Positions 55,133 to 64,000 of a stretch of DNA of 64,000 nt are shown here, piece by piece. The stretch is taken from NCBI GenBank assembly GCA_001970955.1, contig MPUH01000157.1, positions 29,095 through 93,094 on the forward strand, read 5' to 3'. A model generated the notes under the pieces. That model had not been told where the DNA came from. It saw only the letters and a list, made by a program, of their open reading frames with translations, and did not search any database. The translations under genes and the position numbers were made by a program. Origin of the DNA: Stentor coeruleus (lineage: Eukaryota > Ciliophora > Heterotrichea > Heterotrichida > Stentoridae). Within the stretch, counting starts at the first letter, position 1; each line of letters starts with the position of its first letter.

Positions 55133-55956
55133 AAATAATTTATACTCTGGTAATTTTTACAGAAAATCTAGTTTTTTAGCAACTCTGAATGAGTGTCTCA
55201 GTTATTTGTATAATATTTTCGGGTTATAATTGAATTCTATCTGGAGGGTAATTTCTTAATAATGGTAAAAATATCAGTGAGTATATGCATGCTTTTCTTG
55301 TTTAATTAGTATTTTAGCATGATGAATAAGCTAAATGTGTAGAATAAACTATCTTAAGATTTGAAAACTAAAGAGAAGGTTAAAGTTTTAGCATATAACT
55401 AAGAGATCTTAAATACTTTAAATGCAACTCTAAAACTAAATAAAACGAGATGAGTCAGATACAGTTGCTAAGATTTTGGCTGTAATTGGTTAATCTTAAT
55501 TAAAAGCAATGCATTTTTAGTAGTTAAAAATTGCTTATATTACTTCCTGAACAATAAATAGAATCATCAATTGAAGCAATTTCCTATAAATATAAAATAT
55601 TATAACCTTAAGTTATCAGGAATTTAAAAAGAAAGATTTTGTTAGCCTGAAATGATGAGCAGATTGAAGAGCAGAAAATTGTAAATAGATGAGTATATAC
55701 TAGCTAAAAAAAAGCAGTGTGGGAATATTTCATCGAAGTCATTGAAGAATTTACATACAAGAACTAAATAAATTTTAGTTTTTGAGAAGTGTACTATAAA
55801 ATTAAAATTATATATTGATTAATAGAGTTTTAGAGTTAGAATAATTATCCTTGAATAGATGATCTAAAGTTTAAATTAGCTTATATGAAGCCACAACTAA
55901 ATAAGTTAAAAATTTAGCAGCTTATTTAAAGGATATAACTTCCAGTAAAATTTTTA
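55133..55956. other. Convergent intergenic, 0.8 kb
   Basis: AT-rich, with somewhat more G than other spacers. Short open stretches broken by many stops are present, but I cannot call a relic with confidence. No RNA gene was seen. Confidence 0.45.
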
Positions 55957-56769
55957 TTATAGCAAATTTTCTAGATCCTTTAATATACTTTGCCATGGAG
56001 CTTCTATTTCTTCATTTTCTACAGATTTGGCCCTGCTTTGTTTTTCAGCTTCATTTACCAAATGGTGCTTATTTATTTTAAAGTTTTTAGATAGAGCCAT
56101 GCATCTACTATTTCGCGGCGGTAGCATACTTTTTTCCGAATGGTTGATTATCTTTGCTACTTTAATTTGCTTGCTAGCACATAACACAGGTGATGGCGTT
56201 CTTGAATTAACTGTTGTTGATTCATCGCATGCTAAAAACCCAGAGTTTCCCATTTTTATTGTATTCAAACTTTCTCTTTTTGATGGTAAAATAGCCTCAG
56301 ACACAATCTGCTTTTTGGAAAAACTACCTTTTTTTAAATCAATGTTTCTAACTTTATTTCTTATGGAAGTCCTCACAGTTCTAGTGGGGGCTAGTTTTTC
56401 TTCTACTAATTCATATGGCATGCATAATGTATCTTCTTTTTCAATAGGTGGAATAGATAGTAAAGATTCATTTTCTTTAGGCTTAAAATAAGGTGTGCAG
56501 ACTGTGTCTTTTTGGCATGGGTTAATAAATGGTGAAAGAGATCTTCTGTATGAAGGTTTTTGAGACACTGGCTGAATAGGTGGCTTACCTCCACCTTGAT
56601 CCGGGGTGTGACATCTTGATGTATCTTGCTTTCTTCTAATAAATCTTGCAGGCTGAGTTGGAGGCTTTGGCTGATTAAGCTTACAGGGAAGCTGAGCTGA
56701 AGGCTGTTCTCTTATAGATACAAAGACTCGTTTAATGCCTCCAGATTTCTCATAAAGTTTCATATTCAT
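55957..56769 (-). CDS. Proline/serine-rich basic protein, unrecognised
   Basis: The protein has 270 residues, largely disordered, with many Pro, Ser, Arg and Lys and short repeats of K-P-P-x-Q-P-V/A. An acidic Asp/Glu patch sits near residues 110-130 (PIEKEDTLCMPY). Two R-T-x-R-T/S sites and K-R-E-S could be phosphorylated. The last 30 residues (E-A-P-W-Q-S-I-L-K-D-L-E-N-L-L) form a likely amphipathic helix that may be a binding site. No fold is recognisable. The codon use and clean frame favour a real gene, but it could be lineage-specific. Confidence 0.5.
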   Translation of the reverse strand: MNMKLYEKSGGIKRVFVSIREQPSAQLPCKLNQPKPPTQPARFIRRKQDTSRCHTPDQGGGKPPIQPVSQKPSYRRSLSPFINPCQKDTVCTPYFKPKENESLLSIPPIEKEDTLCMPYELVEEKLAPTRTVRTSIRNKVRNIDLKKGSFSKKQIVSEAILPSKRESLNTIKMGNSGFLACDESTTVNSRTPSPVLCASKQIKVAKIINHSEKSMLPPRNSRCMALSKNFKINKHHLVNEAEKQSRAKSVENEEIEAPWQSILKDLENLL

Positions 56770-57101
56770 ATTTATATTACTCTAACTTATTCACATTATA
56801 TTTTCGATGTTTGCCATAAGAATAAAGATTCCCTTTATTGTTATCTTTATTTTTGTTAAATAATAGAATGCACTTTTTAATGTTAGGTTAAATTTAGATG
56901 ATGGCTCTCAAAAATTTAAATATTGGCTTTTAGTTATTCCTAATTTAAACCATCTCTAATCCTAAAATAATTTATAAAAACTGTGTAATTTAAACATAAA
57001 AATCGAATAATTTGCAAAATAGGCATATGGGCTTGATAGTCATCTCTATTATTTATTCATATTTTCTTTCAAATAAATGTAATATAATCATAAAAGTTAA
57101 T
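56770..57101. other. Divergent intergenic region
   Basis: 332 bp between two start codons. AT-rich. An in-frame ATG at 57027 would add residues to the next gene, but 57102 fits better. Confidence 0.5.
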
Positions 57102-58847
57102 ATGGCACAACACTTTTTTGCAAGAAAGGAATTAGATTGTATTTTTCAAGGTGATAATTTAGCAAAAAGAAATTTCAATTTATCAAATCAATGTAGAAAT
57201 GAAAGTAATAACAAATTCTACACAAGTTTTAAAGGTTATAGTGACCTAAATACCCAGCTAAGCCCTTTAAATTATAAAAAAAATTGTGCTGGAGTAAGGA
57301 CAAGATATCCATTTATTTGTTCAAAGTGCAGAAGGTTTAAGTTGCATGAATTTCATGGTTCGTTCCCACCTAAGAATTTTTGTATTTGCTCTAATCAAGC
57401 TGCTATTCAATCAGCTTGTATGTCTCCAGTTCATATACGTATGCCATCAGCTCCTTCAAAAAATCTTATTGCTACAGGTTTCTCTGTCTACAATAAAGCT
57501 GGAGAGTTTTCAGTTACTGATACAACTTTTGAAAAACTTTCTAATATTTTAAATCATGCAAATACAAAATTAGCATTTATTGGACAGATTCCAGCAGAAA
57601 TCGAAACTAAATCTCTACCTATTAGGGTTGAGTCAAAATCAGAAAGGCTAAAGTACCTAGTTTATTCAGGTAACAATTCTAAACTTATTAAGCATATCAT
57701 GGAGACAAAAACCAATTGGATTGAAGGAGATTATTCGCTTCCAAATGATGCAAATTTTATTTGGCATCCTACTTCAAGAAATATAAAATTTAGAAGACTT
57801 GCCCCATATCTTCCAATTCAAGTAGCAAATCATTTTGAATTTCATAATGTTCTTTCAAATAAGGCAGAACTTTACTCTAACCTTTCTAATTATTGTTCAG
57901 AAAGTGGCCTTGCTATAAACGATATAATGCCTGCAACTTTTGTTATCGACATGAAATCAAAAAGATTGAACTCACAAATCGTTTTGTTTGTGAGTTTTTT
58001 TAAAAATATAAAAGCTAAATTGAAAGAAGAAAATACAAATCAAGCAAACACTGTGCCATCTACTCATTATGTGGGTGAGAATATATGGTTATTAAAGCCT
58101 TCAGGAAATAATCGAGGAAGGGGAATACAAATATTCAACAACATTGCCCAATTTAAATCAATGATATCTGAGCATATGCTTTATATGAATGAAGGAAACA
58201 AAAAGCAGAATAAAGATCAAAATATTTATGTTGTGCAAAAATATATAGAAAATCCATTTCTTATTAGCAATCGAAAATTTGATATTCGAGTTTGGGTTTT
58301 GATTAATCATAAACTACAGTGCTACTTTTATAATGAAGGATATGTAAGAACATCTTCTGAGCAATTTTCGCTTAATGAGGGTACTTTAGAGGATCCTTTC
58401 ATTCATCTAACTAATAACGCTATACAAAAAGAAAGCAAATGCTATGAAAAGTATGAAAAAGGAAACCAACTTTCGTTAAAGGAACTAAAAAAATATATAA
58501 AACAGCATTTCTCTACTGAATTCAAATTGGAAGATCTTATTTCAAAAATGAAAGAATATATAATATGTACATTGATATCTATAAAAAAGAAGTTAAACCC
58601 AAAAAATAGAGAGTTTTGCTTTGAAATTTTTGGCTATGATTTTATTGTGGATTCTGAATTGAAAGTTTGGCTTATTGAATGCAATACCAACCCATGCATT
58701 GAGCTTTCATCACCTCTATTAGAAGGTTTGATTCCTAATATGCTTAAAGAGGCTTTATCTTTGACTATTGATGCAATTTTTCCTGTTCAAGACAATAATA
58801 CACTACCAAATAGATGGGAACTAATTTTCAATCTAAAAAAACTATGA
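57102..58847 (+). CDS. Tubulin tyrosine ligase-like (TTLL) amino-acid ligase
   Basis: From the ATG at 57102 the product has 581 residues. The TTL domain (about 220-560) shows the ATP-grasp motifs: I-W-L-L-K-P-S-G-N-N-R-G-R-G-I, V-Q-K-Y-I-E-N-P-F-L, K-F-D-I-R-V-W, H-L-T-N-N-A-I-Q-K and E-I-F-G-Y-D-F-I-V-D then W-L-I-E-C-N-T-N-P. These bind ATP and Mg and the tubulin tail. TTLL enzymes add glutamate, glycine or tyrosine to tubulin in cilia and basal bodies; which one is not clear from the motifs. The N-terminal 200 residues contain a C-x-C-rich patch (C-S-K-C-R-R, F-C-I-C) that may bind zinc. The region before 57102 is open but lacks the family pattern. Confidence 0.85.
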   Translation: MAQHFFARKELDCIFQGDNLAKRNFNLSNQCRNESNNKFYTSFKGYSDLNTQLSPLNYKKNCAGVRTRYPFICSKCRRFKLHEFHGSFPPKNFCICSNQAAIQSACMSPVHIRMPSAPSKNLIATGFSVYNKAGEFSVTDTTFEKLSNILNHANTKLAFIGQIPAEIETKSLPIRVESKSERLKYLVYSGNNSKLIKHIMETKTNWIEGDYSLPNDANFIWHPTSRNIKFRRLAPYLPIQVANHFEFHNVLSNKAELYSNLSNYCSESGLAINDIMPATFVIDMKSKRLNSQIVLFVSFFKNIKAKLKEENTNQANTVPSTHYVGENIWLLKPSGNNRGRGIQIFNNIAQFKSMISEHMLYMNEGNKKQNKDQNIYVVQKYIENPFLISNRKFDIRVWVLINHKLQCYFYNEGYVRTSSEQFSLNEGTLEDPFIHLTNNAIQKESKCYEKYEKGNQLSLKELKKYIKQHFSTEFKLEDLISKMKEYIICTLISIKKKLNPKNREFCFEIFGYDFIVDSELKVWLIECNTNPCIELSSPLLEGLIPNMLKEALSLTIDAIFPVQDNNTLPNRWELIFNLKKL

Positions 58848-59317
58848 TTTTATTAAATAAGTTTAAGCCTTAAGCTAATAAACTATATATTAAATGAAAT
58901 AAATTAAATATCGTTTTTTGAGTATCAAATCAATTATAGTCATCGTTTGCAAAATAAATTGAAGGCAAGAATAAGACTAATATAAGCTAAATGATTAAGG
59001 AAGAATAAAAAGAGGTAAAATTATTTAAAATTAACAGATTTTAATTAACTAAAAATTAGATCATAAAAATTAGGATAATAAATTTATGAAAAGATATTAC
59101 TAGATGTTGATAATGGTTAAAACTTGAATATAAATTGTAAACTTATTGTTAATTTAATCAAATACATAACTTGGGAATAAAATATATTTAAATATAAATT
59201 TTTGAAATAATAAGCATTTCTATGATAGTATGAGCTATTTATGATTTAAGCTTTATAGTCATTGCTTTAAATGCAATACTAACTTCTTTCTAATTATTAT
59301 GATATATAAATTATAGT
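58848..59317. other. Convergent intergenic region
   Basis: 470 bp, AT-rich; no RNA, repeat or gene was recognised. Confidence 0.5.
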
Positions 59318-62089
59318 TTATGCATGCATAATACTGTTTGGCACTTGATTGCTTAATAATTGTAAAGTCATTCGACGCATTTTTTCTTTGTAAAGAAGAT
59401 CTTGCAGACGATTAACTAATTCTTCATATTCTATCAGCCCATTTTGATTTTTATCTGCTATCATTGCTAACTTTTGAATTTCGTCCAATTTAAGATCAAC
59501 CCCAAGCCATATGGCAAGCCCATGAAATTCAACAAAAGTCAGAGCTCGATCTTTATTTGAGTCCATCATATCAAAAATTTCACTTATTGTTACGCCTTTT
59601 TCAATTATTTTATTCCTTATCTGAAACCAATATTCTTGAGTTTCTCTTTCAATTTTCTCTTTACTATGTTTTCCAGAAAATTTAGGTATTATAAAAGAGT
59701 CATTAATGTCTTTGCATCTAAGTTTCTTTCTTTTCTTTTCTTTATGCATTAATCTTAGCTCTGGTCTCAGATTTATAATTCCTGGACTAATTCCTTCACC
59801 TCTAAGAAGCTTTATCACATTGCTTTCAAATTGATATTCTTCATTAGAAAGTGCCATTTCTAAAGGAGTTTGTCCATTTGCATTTCTTATATGTAAATCA
59901 GCACCCATCAAAACAAGTGTGCGTATACATTCTAACTGTTTAAACTCTATTGCAACATGAAGTGAACACTGTCTTTTTTTAGGTGTTTGCTCATTAATGT
60001 TAAATTCCTTTGTTATAAGCACTATTTTTAGTCGATTGATATTTCCTAGACGTGAATAATCCCAAATATGATAATAAGAAGTTGATAATCTGCCTGTTAT
60101 ATCAAAGTCTTTTGGTGTTCTGTCTTTCATATCCTTTTCTATGCGGAGACGGTTAAAATCAGAATCTGCTCTTATAAGTAGTTCGACTAATTTTTTATTG
60201 CCTTGAATGCTTGCAATATGAAGAGCATTTTGAAGTTTTTCGTTGCGACTGTAAAGATTGCATCCAGTATTAATTAACAGTGAGGTCGCATTAATATTTT
60301 CTGATTTTACTGCAAGTAGTAAAGGAGTATTCATTTTTTTTGCTGAGATTTCCAAATGATCACTCAGTTTTGTGTATTGGATTCGCAAAAAATGCTCTGG
60401 AGCTAACTTGCTTTGAATTGATTGATCTCGTTTTTTTAAAGTATCAATAATCCAAGATAGCATTTCTGTGTCACCATGTAATATAGCTAGATGCAAAACA
60501 CTATATTTTTCTGCTGTGGTAGCATCTAAACCCATCCATGAATCATGAAGCCAAGGTTTTTGAAATTTAAATCCTTTCTCTTTATCAACATCTTCAATAC
60601 CCCTTACCAGTAAAGCTACAATTTTTAAACTATTCGCCTTAATAGCCATATGTATAGCATTCCACATGTATTTATTGCTTTGTGAAGGACGAAAATTCCT
60701 CTGTAAAAGTATTTGAACAGCATCGATATTTTTACTTTTAACAGATATATGCAAGTAATTTTCTTGAGATTCTTCTGTGAGGAATGAATTTAGCCTTTTT
60801 TCATCCATAAGTAGCAAATCTTTAGTTATCAACCCAGAAATATCTGTTTCAGTTGTTATTACCAAATTTTTTTCAATATTAACTTTTTTTGGATTTTTCA
60901 TTCGTGAAAGGAGCACACTAGATGCAAGACGAGATGAGGTTAGCTCTAGTGGTCTGCTTGAATTAATATCTTTTATGTCTGGATTTGCACCAAAGTCAAG
61001 AAGTATTCGAATTAAAGCAATTTTATCACAAAGCGCAGCAAGATGTAATGGTGTTCTCCCTAATTCATCTCTATTATTCAAAAGGTCTTCAAAAGTTGCT
61101 GGTTCAACTTTTCTTGACTGCTCCTTGCTATCAGCTGCATTCATCCTGTCAATATGCTTTTGAATTTCTTTATCAGCTAAACTATAATCTAAATAACAAA
61201 CAGTCTTCGGTATATTTTTTACAGAATAAACTTGGGGCTTAGGAGCTTTAGCCATTCTTTTAAGTTTTTTATATTTTAATAATCTTGCTACTGTCCTGTA
61301 ATCAGTGTTTTCAGAAACACCTTCATTTATTTTGCATGATTTATCAAATAATAACTTTATCAATTCAGGGACTTCTTTTTTATCTTGTATTGCCGCATAA
61401 TGTAATGGAGTTCTGCCGTATATATCTTTTAGTCTTGAGTCAGCTCCAACCATCATCATCATTTCTATAGATCCTAGCTGACCTAAGCTGCAAGCATAAT
61501 GCAAACATGTTCTCATATATTGATCTCGAGTATTAACAATAACAGCTCTTTTAAAGTCATTTCCACAAGCATCAATATGGGCTTCAATAGTTCTCAAGTC
61601 CATACCCAAAACAGCAAAAATAATATTTTGGCCTATACTAATATTGTCATTTCTTAGCTTAGTTAAAATCTTATTGCTTGCATTAATACGTTCTTTTACT
61701 TTTGTTTCAAACAAATCTATTAGAGATGATTTGGTATTTTTTTTCAGATCTCTATCCATAAGTCTGCGTAAATTTTGTGTAAGTTCTTGTGAAGGTTTAG
61801 GTTTTATCATATCAGAAAGTTCATGAAAGCGTGATTTTGATAAATTATCTTTTACTCTCTCTTTAATTTTTGTCGCCCTGCGCTTAATAGTTGATAGAAC
61901 CTTAACAGACACTGAAGATTGATGAAGAGTGTTATTATTCTGATTCACTTCAATTGGATTTTTGCTCATAAATGATTTATTGCAAAGTAATGAACTGCTT
62001 TCTGAGGATAGTTTATTTAAATGCTTTGTAGACAAGCTCACAGGATTTTTATCTAGCAGAAAGCTAGAACTGCTTAAAGAATCTATCAT
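59318..62089 (-). CDS. Ankyrin-repeat protein with C-terminal EF-hands
   Basis: The protein has 923 residues. A Ser/Thr/Lys-rich N-terminus (1-150) precedes two blocks of ankyrin repeats (about 155-390 and 425-760, perhaps 12 in all), with clear G-R-T-P-L-H-L/Y-A-A units and G-A-D/N turns. The C-terminus (about 835-905) has two EF-hand motifs: D-S-N-K-D-R-A-L-T-F-V-E and D-K-N-Q-N-G-L-I-E-Y-E-E, both with full acidic ligand sets, so it should bind calcium. A calcium-responsive scaffold is the likely role, perhaps near membranes or the cortex. No channel or kinase domain is present. One uninterrupted exon, start ATG at 62087-62089. Confidence 0.85.
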   Translation of the reverse strand: MIDSLSSSSFLLDKNPVSLSTKHLNKLSSESSSLLCNKSFMSKNPIEVNQNNNTLHQSSVSVKVLSTIKRRATKIKERVKDNLSKSRFHELSDMIKPKPSQELTQNLRRLMDRDLKKNTKSSLIDLFETKVKERINASNKILTKLRNDNISIGQNIIFAVLGMDLRTIEAHIDACGNDFKRAVIVNTRDQYMRTCLHYACSLGQLGSIEMMMMVGADSRLKDIYGRTPLHYAAIQDKKEVPELIKLLFDKSCKINEGVSENTDYRTVARLLKYKKLKRMAKAPKPQVYSVKNIPKTVCYLDYSLADKEIQKHIDRMNAADSKEQSRKVEPATFEDLLNNRDELGRTPLHLAALCDKIALIRILLDFGANPDIKDINSSRPLELTSSRLASSVLLSRMKNPKKVNIEKNLVITTETDISGLITKDLLLMDEKRLNSFLTEESQENYLHISVKSKNIDAVQILLQRNFRPSQSNKYMWNAIHMAIKANSLKIVALLVRGIEDVDKEKGFKFQKPWLHDSWMGLDATTAEKYSVLHLAILHGDTEMLSWIIDTLKKRDQSIQSKLAPEHFLRIQYTKLSDHLEISAKKMNTPLLLAVKSENINATSLLINTGCNLYSRNEKLQNALHIASIQGNKKLVELLIRADSDFNRLRIEKDMKDRTPKDFDITGRLSTSYYHIWDYSRLGNINRLKIVLITKEFNINEQTPKKRQCSLHVAIEFKQLECIRTLVLMGADLHIRNANGQTPLEMALSNEEYQFESNVIKLLRGEGISPGIINLRPELRLMHKEKKRKKLRCKDINDSFIIPKFSGKHSKEKIERETQEYWFQIRNKIIEKGVTISEIFDMMDSNKDRALTFVEFHGLAIWLGVDLKLDEIQKLAMIADKNQNGLIEYEELVNRLQDLLYKEKMRRMTLQLLSNQVPNSIMHA

Positions 62090-63741
62090 TTTTGCTTGTA
62101 TTTTATATATTACTGTTTATTAGAATTATATAATCTAATAATTTATTACTCGCAATTAGATATTTATTACAATTTCAATTGCATTAATAAATACTTTTAA
62201 AGCATGACATAATTTAAATAACATAAAAAATCAATGAAGAGTTGAAATAATTTAAGAGATATTCAATTGCCAGATATTTGCTAAATCCATTATAAACTAT
62301 AATTTACCGTAACTCAGTGAATCATCCTAATATTACCATTGCATGAAATAATATGAGCAGTTAGCAATTTGATAAACAGATTTAGAATAAAATAAAGAAA
62401 CAAAATGAACTTGAAAATATATAAAATTAAACAGAGAGAATAGATAAAATCAAATTAGTTAAATTAAGTATCTTACACTGTGAGTAATGATTTTGCATCA
62501 TTTAAATTTATGAAATTAAAAATATGATTATAGAGAGCATATGCTGATTTGAACTTTCGTTTTGATATAATAATCTAGTTTCTATTATTAATATCTTTCA
62601 TTTAACAAGGGCTGGACAATAGTCAAGCGATAATTCCTAACTAATACTAATTAATATCTTTCATAAATTCTTGATGCCTTTATTTACTTTTACTTATATT
62701 TAGTATTATATCTGATTTCAACTTCAAAAGTTATCTATTAAGAGCAATAGCTTAAATACTAATATATCATATTTATGCTCTATTTATATCTTTATATTCA
62801 TTTTGAGCATTTTATTGCAATGAATGTTTAACTTCAACTCCATCGATATATGCATTAAGCACAGTTATTTTTATTTTAGTATTTTATGCTAAAAATCTCT
62901 TTGTCTTAAATGAACTGTTTTTAGTCAGAATAGAAGCGTGATTGTATTTTTTTTTTCTGTCTTAGCGCAAAACTAATTAGCTTAAGCGCAATATTTGAAT
63001 TGAGTTTGTTTAAATATAAATCAGGAAATATATTGAATTTATTATATTTATCCTAATATGATTTTTTATTATATTTTTGATAAGACGCTAAATACCAGAA
63101 ACAGTAAAAACCTCCTGAACCAAATAAAGAGTCACATAACCAGCGATAATGAATGGTTTAATATACCGAATCTACCTAAAGAAAGAGATCATAGGACAAA
63201 CAAACCCCGATCGGACAAGGTTTAAACTATGCCACCTTAACTACCACCTACTTTAAACTATATACCAAAAAATATGCAAATCTTAATTTAATATTTGAGT
63301 TTAAACTAATTTATGTGCTTTTAACGTATTTTAATAACTTCTCCAAAAGCATTAAAAAAAACTCTAATTTAATCAACAATAAAATTTTTCTACTTATTAA
63401 ATGCAAGGAGTTATGTATATATTTAAACAATAATATATAAAAGCTTTATTTATTATAGACAAATAGTAGCTCGCCATAAATATTACTATAATATTTAATT
63501 TGTATAAGCCAATCTATCATTTTATATTTCTTTAAGAATTCATACTATTATGCATATCTCACACCTCAATGAATTTTAATTTAAAGTCTTATGACTTCTA
63601 TCACATAATTATATTAAACAATAAGTTTATAAATACTTGAATAAATTATAATATCATAAATTGTTTAATTTCATTTAAACTATTATTATATACTCTTAGA
63701 TACTCCAGATATTCTAATTTATTGAACTTAGCTAATAAAAA
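62090..63741. other. Intergenic 1.65 kb with dispersed repeat copy
   Basis: The longest gene-free stretch here without a relic. It is AT-rich; the only recognisable structure is the repeat copy at 63102-63236. No RNA gene was seen. Confidence 0.5.
63102..63236 (-). repeat. Dispersed repeat, copy B
   Basis: 135 bp, related to 23576-23708 (see copy A) and in the same orientation. It is somewhat richer in G and C than its flanks. In the frame shared with copy A it carries a TAG stop at a place where copy A has none, so the two have decayed separately. Confidence 0.6.
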
Positions 63742-64000
63742 ATGGGAGGAAAAAACTCTAGAGGAGAAATGGTTATAGCATGTGATAAAGTTACTGCAAG
63801 TCCAGGAGATGAGATTTCAGGTCATATCTATATACAGCTTAATAAAAAAATCAAAGTTAAACTTGCACTATTTTTAGTATTTGTGGGCAAAGAATATGTT
63901 CAATGGAAGAATGGAAATTCTTTAGTAGAAGAAGGAAAAAATAATTTTATAAAAGAAAATGTAAGAGTTATAGACTGGATATATGGGCAGAAGAAAGGAC
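63742..64000 (+). CDS. Arrestin-like protein, N-terminal part (cut by window edge)
   Basis: The frame opens with ATG at 63742 and runs to the window end (86 codons). It begins MGGKNSRG, a possible N-myristoylation signal. Then V-T-A-S-P-G-D-E-I-S-G-H-I-Y-I-Q-L matches the first beta strands of the arrestin N-terminal fold (the P-G-x-x-V/I-x-G turn is typical of alpha-arrestins and TXNIP/ARRDC proteins). The following strand is K-V-K-L-A-L-F-L-V-F-V-G-K-E. Arrestin-fold proteins act as adaptors in trafficking of membrane proteins. The rest lies outside the window. Confidence 0.7.
   Translation, partial: MGGKNSRGEMVIACDKVTASPGDEISGHIYIQLNKKIKVKLALFLVFVGKEYVQWKNGNSLVEEGKNNFIKENVRVIDWIYGQKKG

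Noticed and set aside
57012-57101. Upstream extension of the TTLL frame
   Set aside because: It starts on TTG and includes a hydrophobic stretch with no family likeness; ATG 57102 is a better start, though 57027 cannot be fully excluded.
1-64000. tRNA genes, CRISPR arrays, telomere repeats, prokaryote-type operons
   Set aside because: I looked for tRNA T-arm motifs, regular spaced repeats and telomeric strings in all spacers and found none convincing; a tRNAscan run would settle the tRNA question.

Overview
The window looks like macronuclear DNA of a heterotrich ciliate, most probably Stentor (S. coeruleus or a close relative). Four things point there. Gene density is high in very AT-rich DNA. 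Introns are exactly 15 nt long; four are placed here (569-583, 29483-29497, 30498-30512, 33201-33215), all GT...AG. The genetic code is standard: TAA, TAG and TGA all end genes, and reading frames of up to 1400 codons have no in-frame TGA, which argues against Blepharisma (TGA = Trp). The gene content is ciliary and centriolar. The organism name is an inference; the introns and code are seen in the sequence.

Layout. 0-8 kb: a 5' gene fragment with a myristoylation signal, a TLC-domain membrane protein split by one intron, a small broken-looking frame 15 bp before a RING-CH (MARCH-type) E3 ligase, two coiled-coil/low-complexity proteins, a PARP-like pseudoenzyme fused to Cys/His repeats and a C-terminal membrane anchor, and a PABPN1-like RRM protein. 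8.8-17 kb: a WD40/TRP-like channel fusion, an IQ-motif CEP350-like protein and an E2F-partner DP protein. 17-34 kb: CEP104, an unknown CxxC protein, a coiled-coil protein, SAS-6, a three-exon kinesin, a lipidated LRR protein and a DRC12-like coiled coil. 34-43 kb: a 1333-residue LNR/beta-helix/multi-TM surface protein, a TA-flanked inverted-repeat element, a 1035-residue coiled coil and a small phospho-motif protein. 44.5 kb: a degenerate bacterial/mitochondrial-type SSU rRNA fragment. 45-64 kb: a PH-AGC kinase, a decayed reading frame, a zinc-binding coiled-coil protein, a TEX9-like protein, a PP2C phosphatase divergent from a DOP1-like gene with 16 bp between start codons, a TTLL enzyme, an ankyrin/EF-hand protein and the start of an arrestin-like gene.

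How the genes relate. There is no operon logic. The themes are centriole and cilium construction (SAS-6, CEP104, CEP350-like, TEX9-like, DRC12-like, kinesin, TTLL) and membrane-linked signalling (TRP-like channel, PH-AGC kinase, PP2C, lipidated LRR protein, arrestin-like protein).

Assembly. Single N bases at 17386, 26481 and 43955 mark contig joins. The first two are flanked by exact duplicated sequence (81 and 64 bp), so these are unmerged contig ends and not biological repeats.
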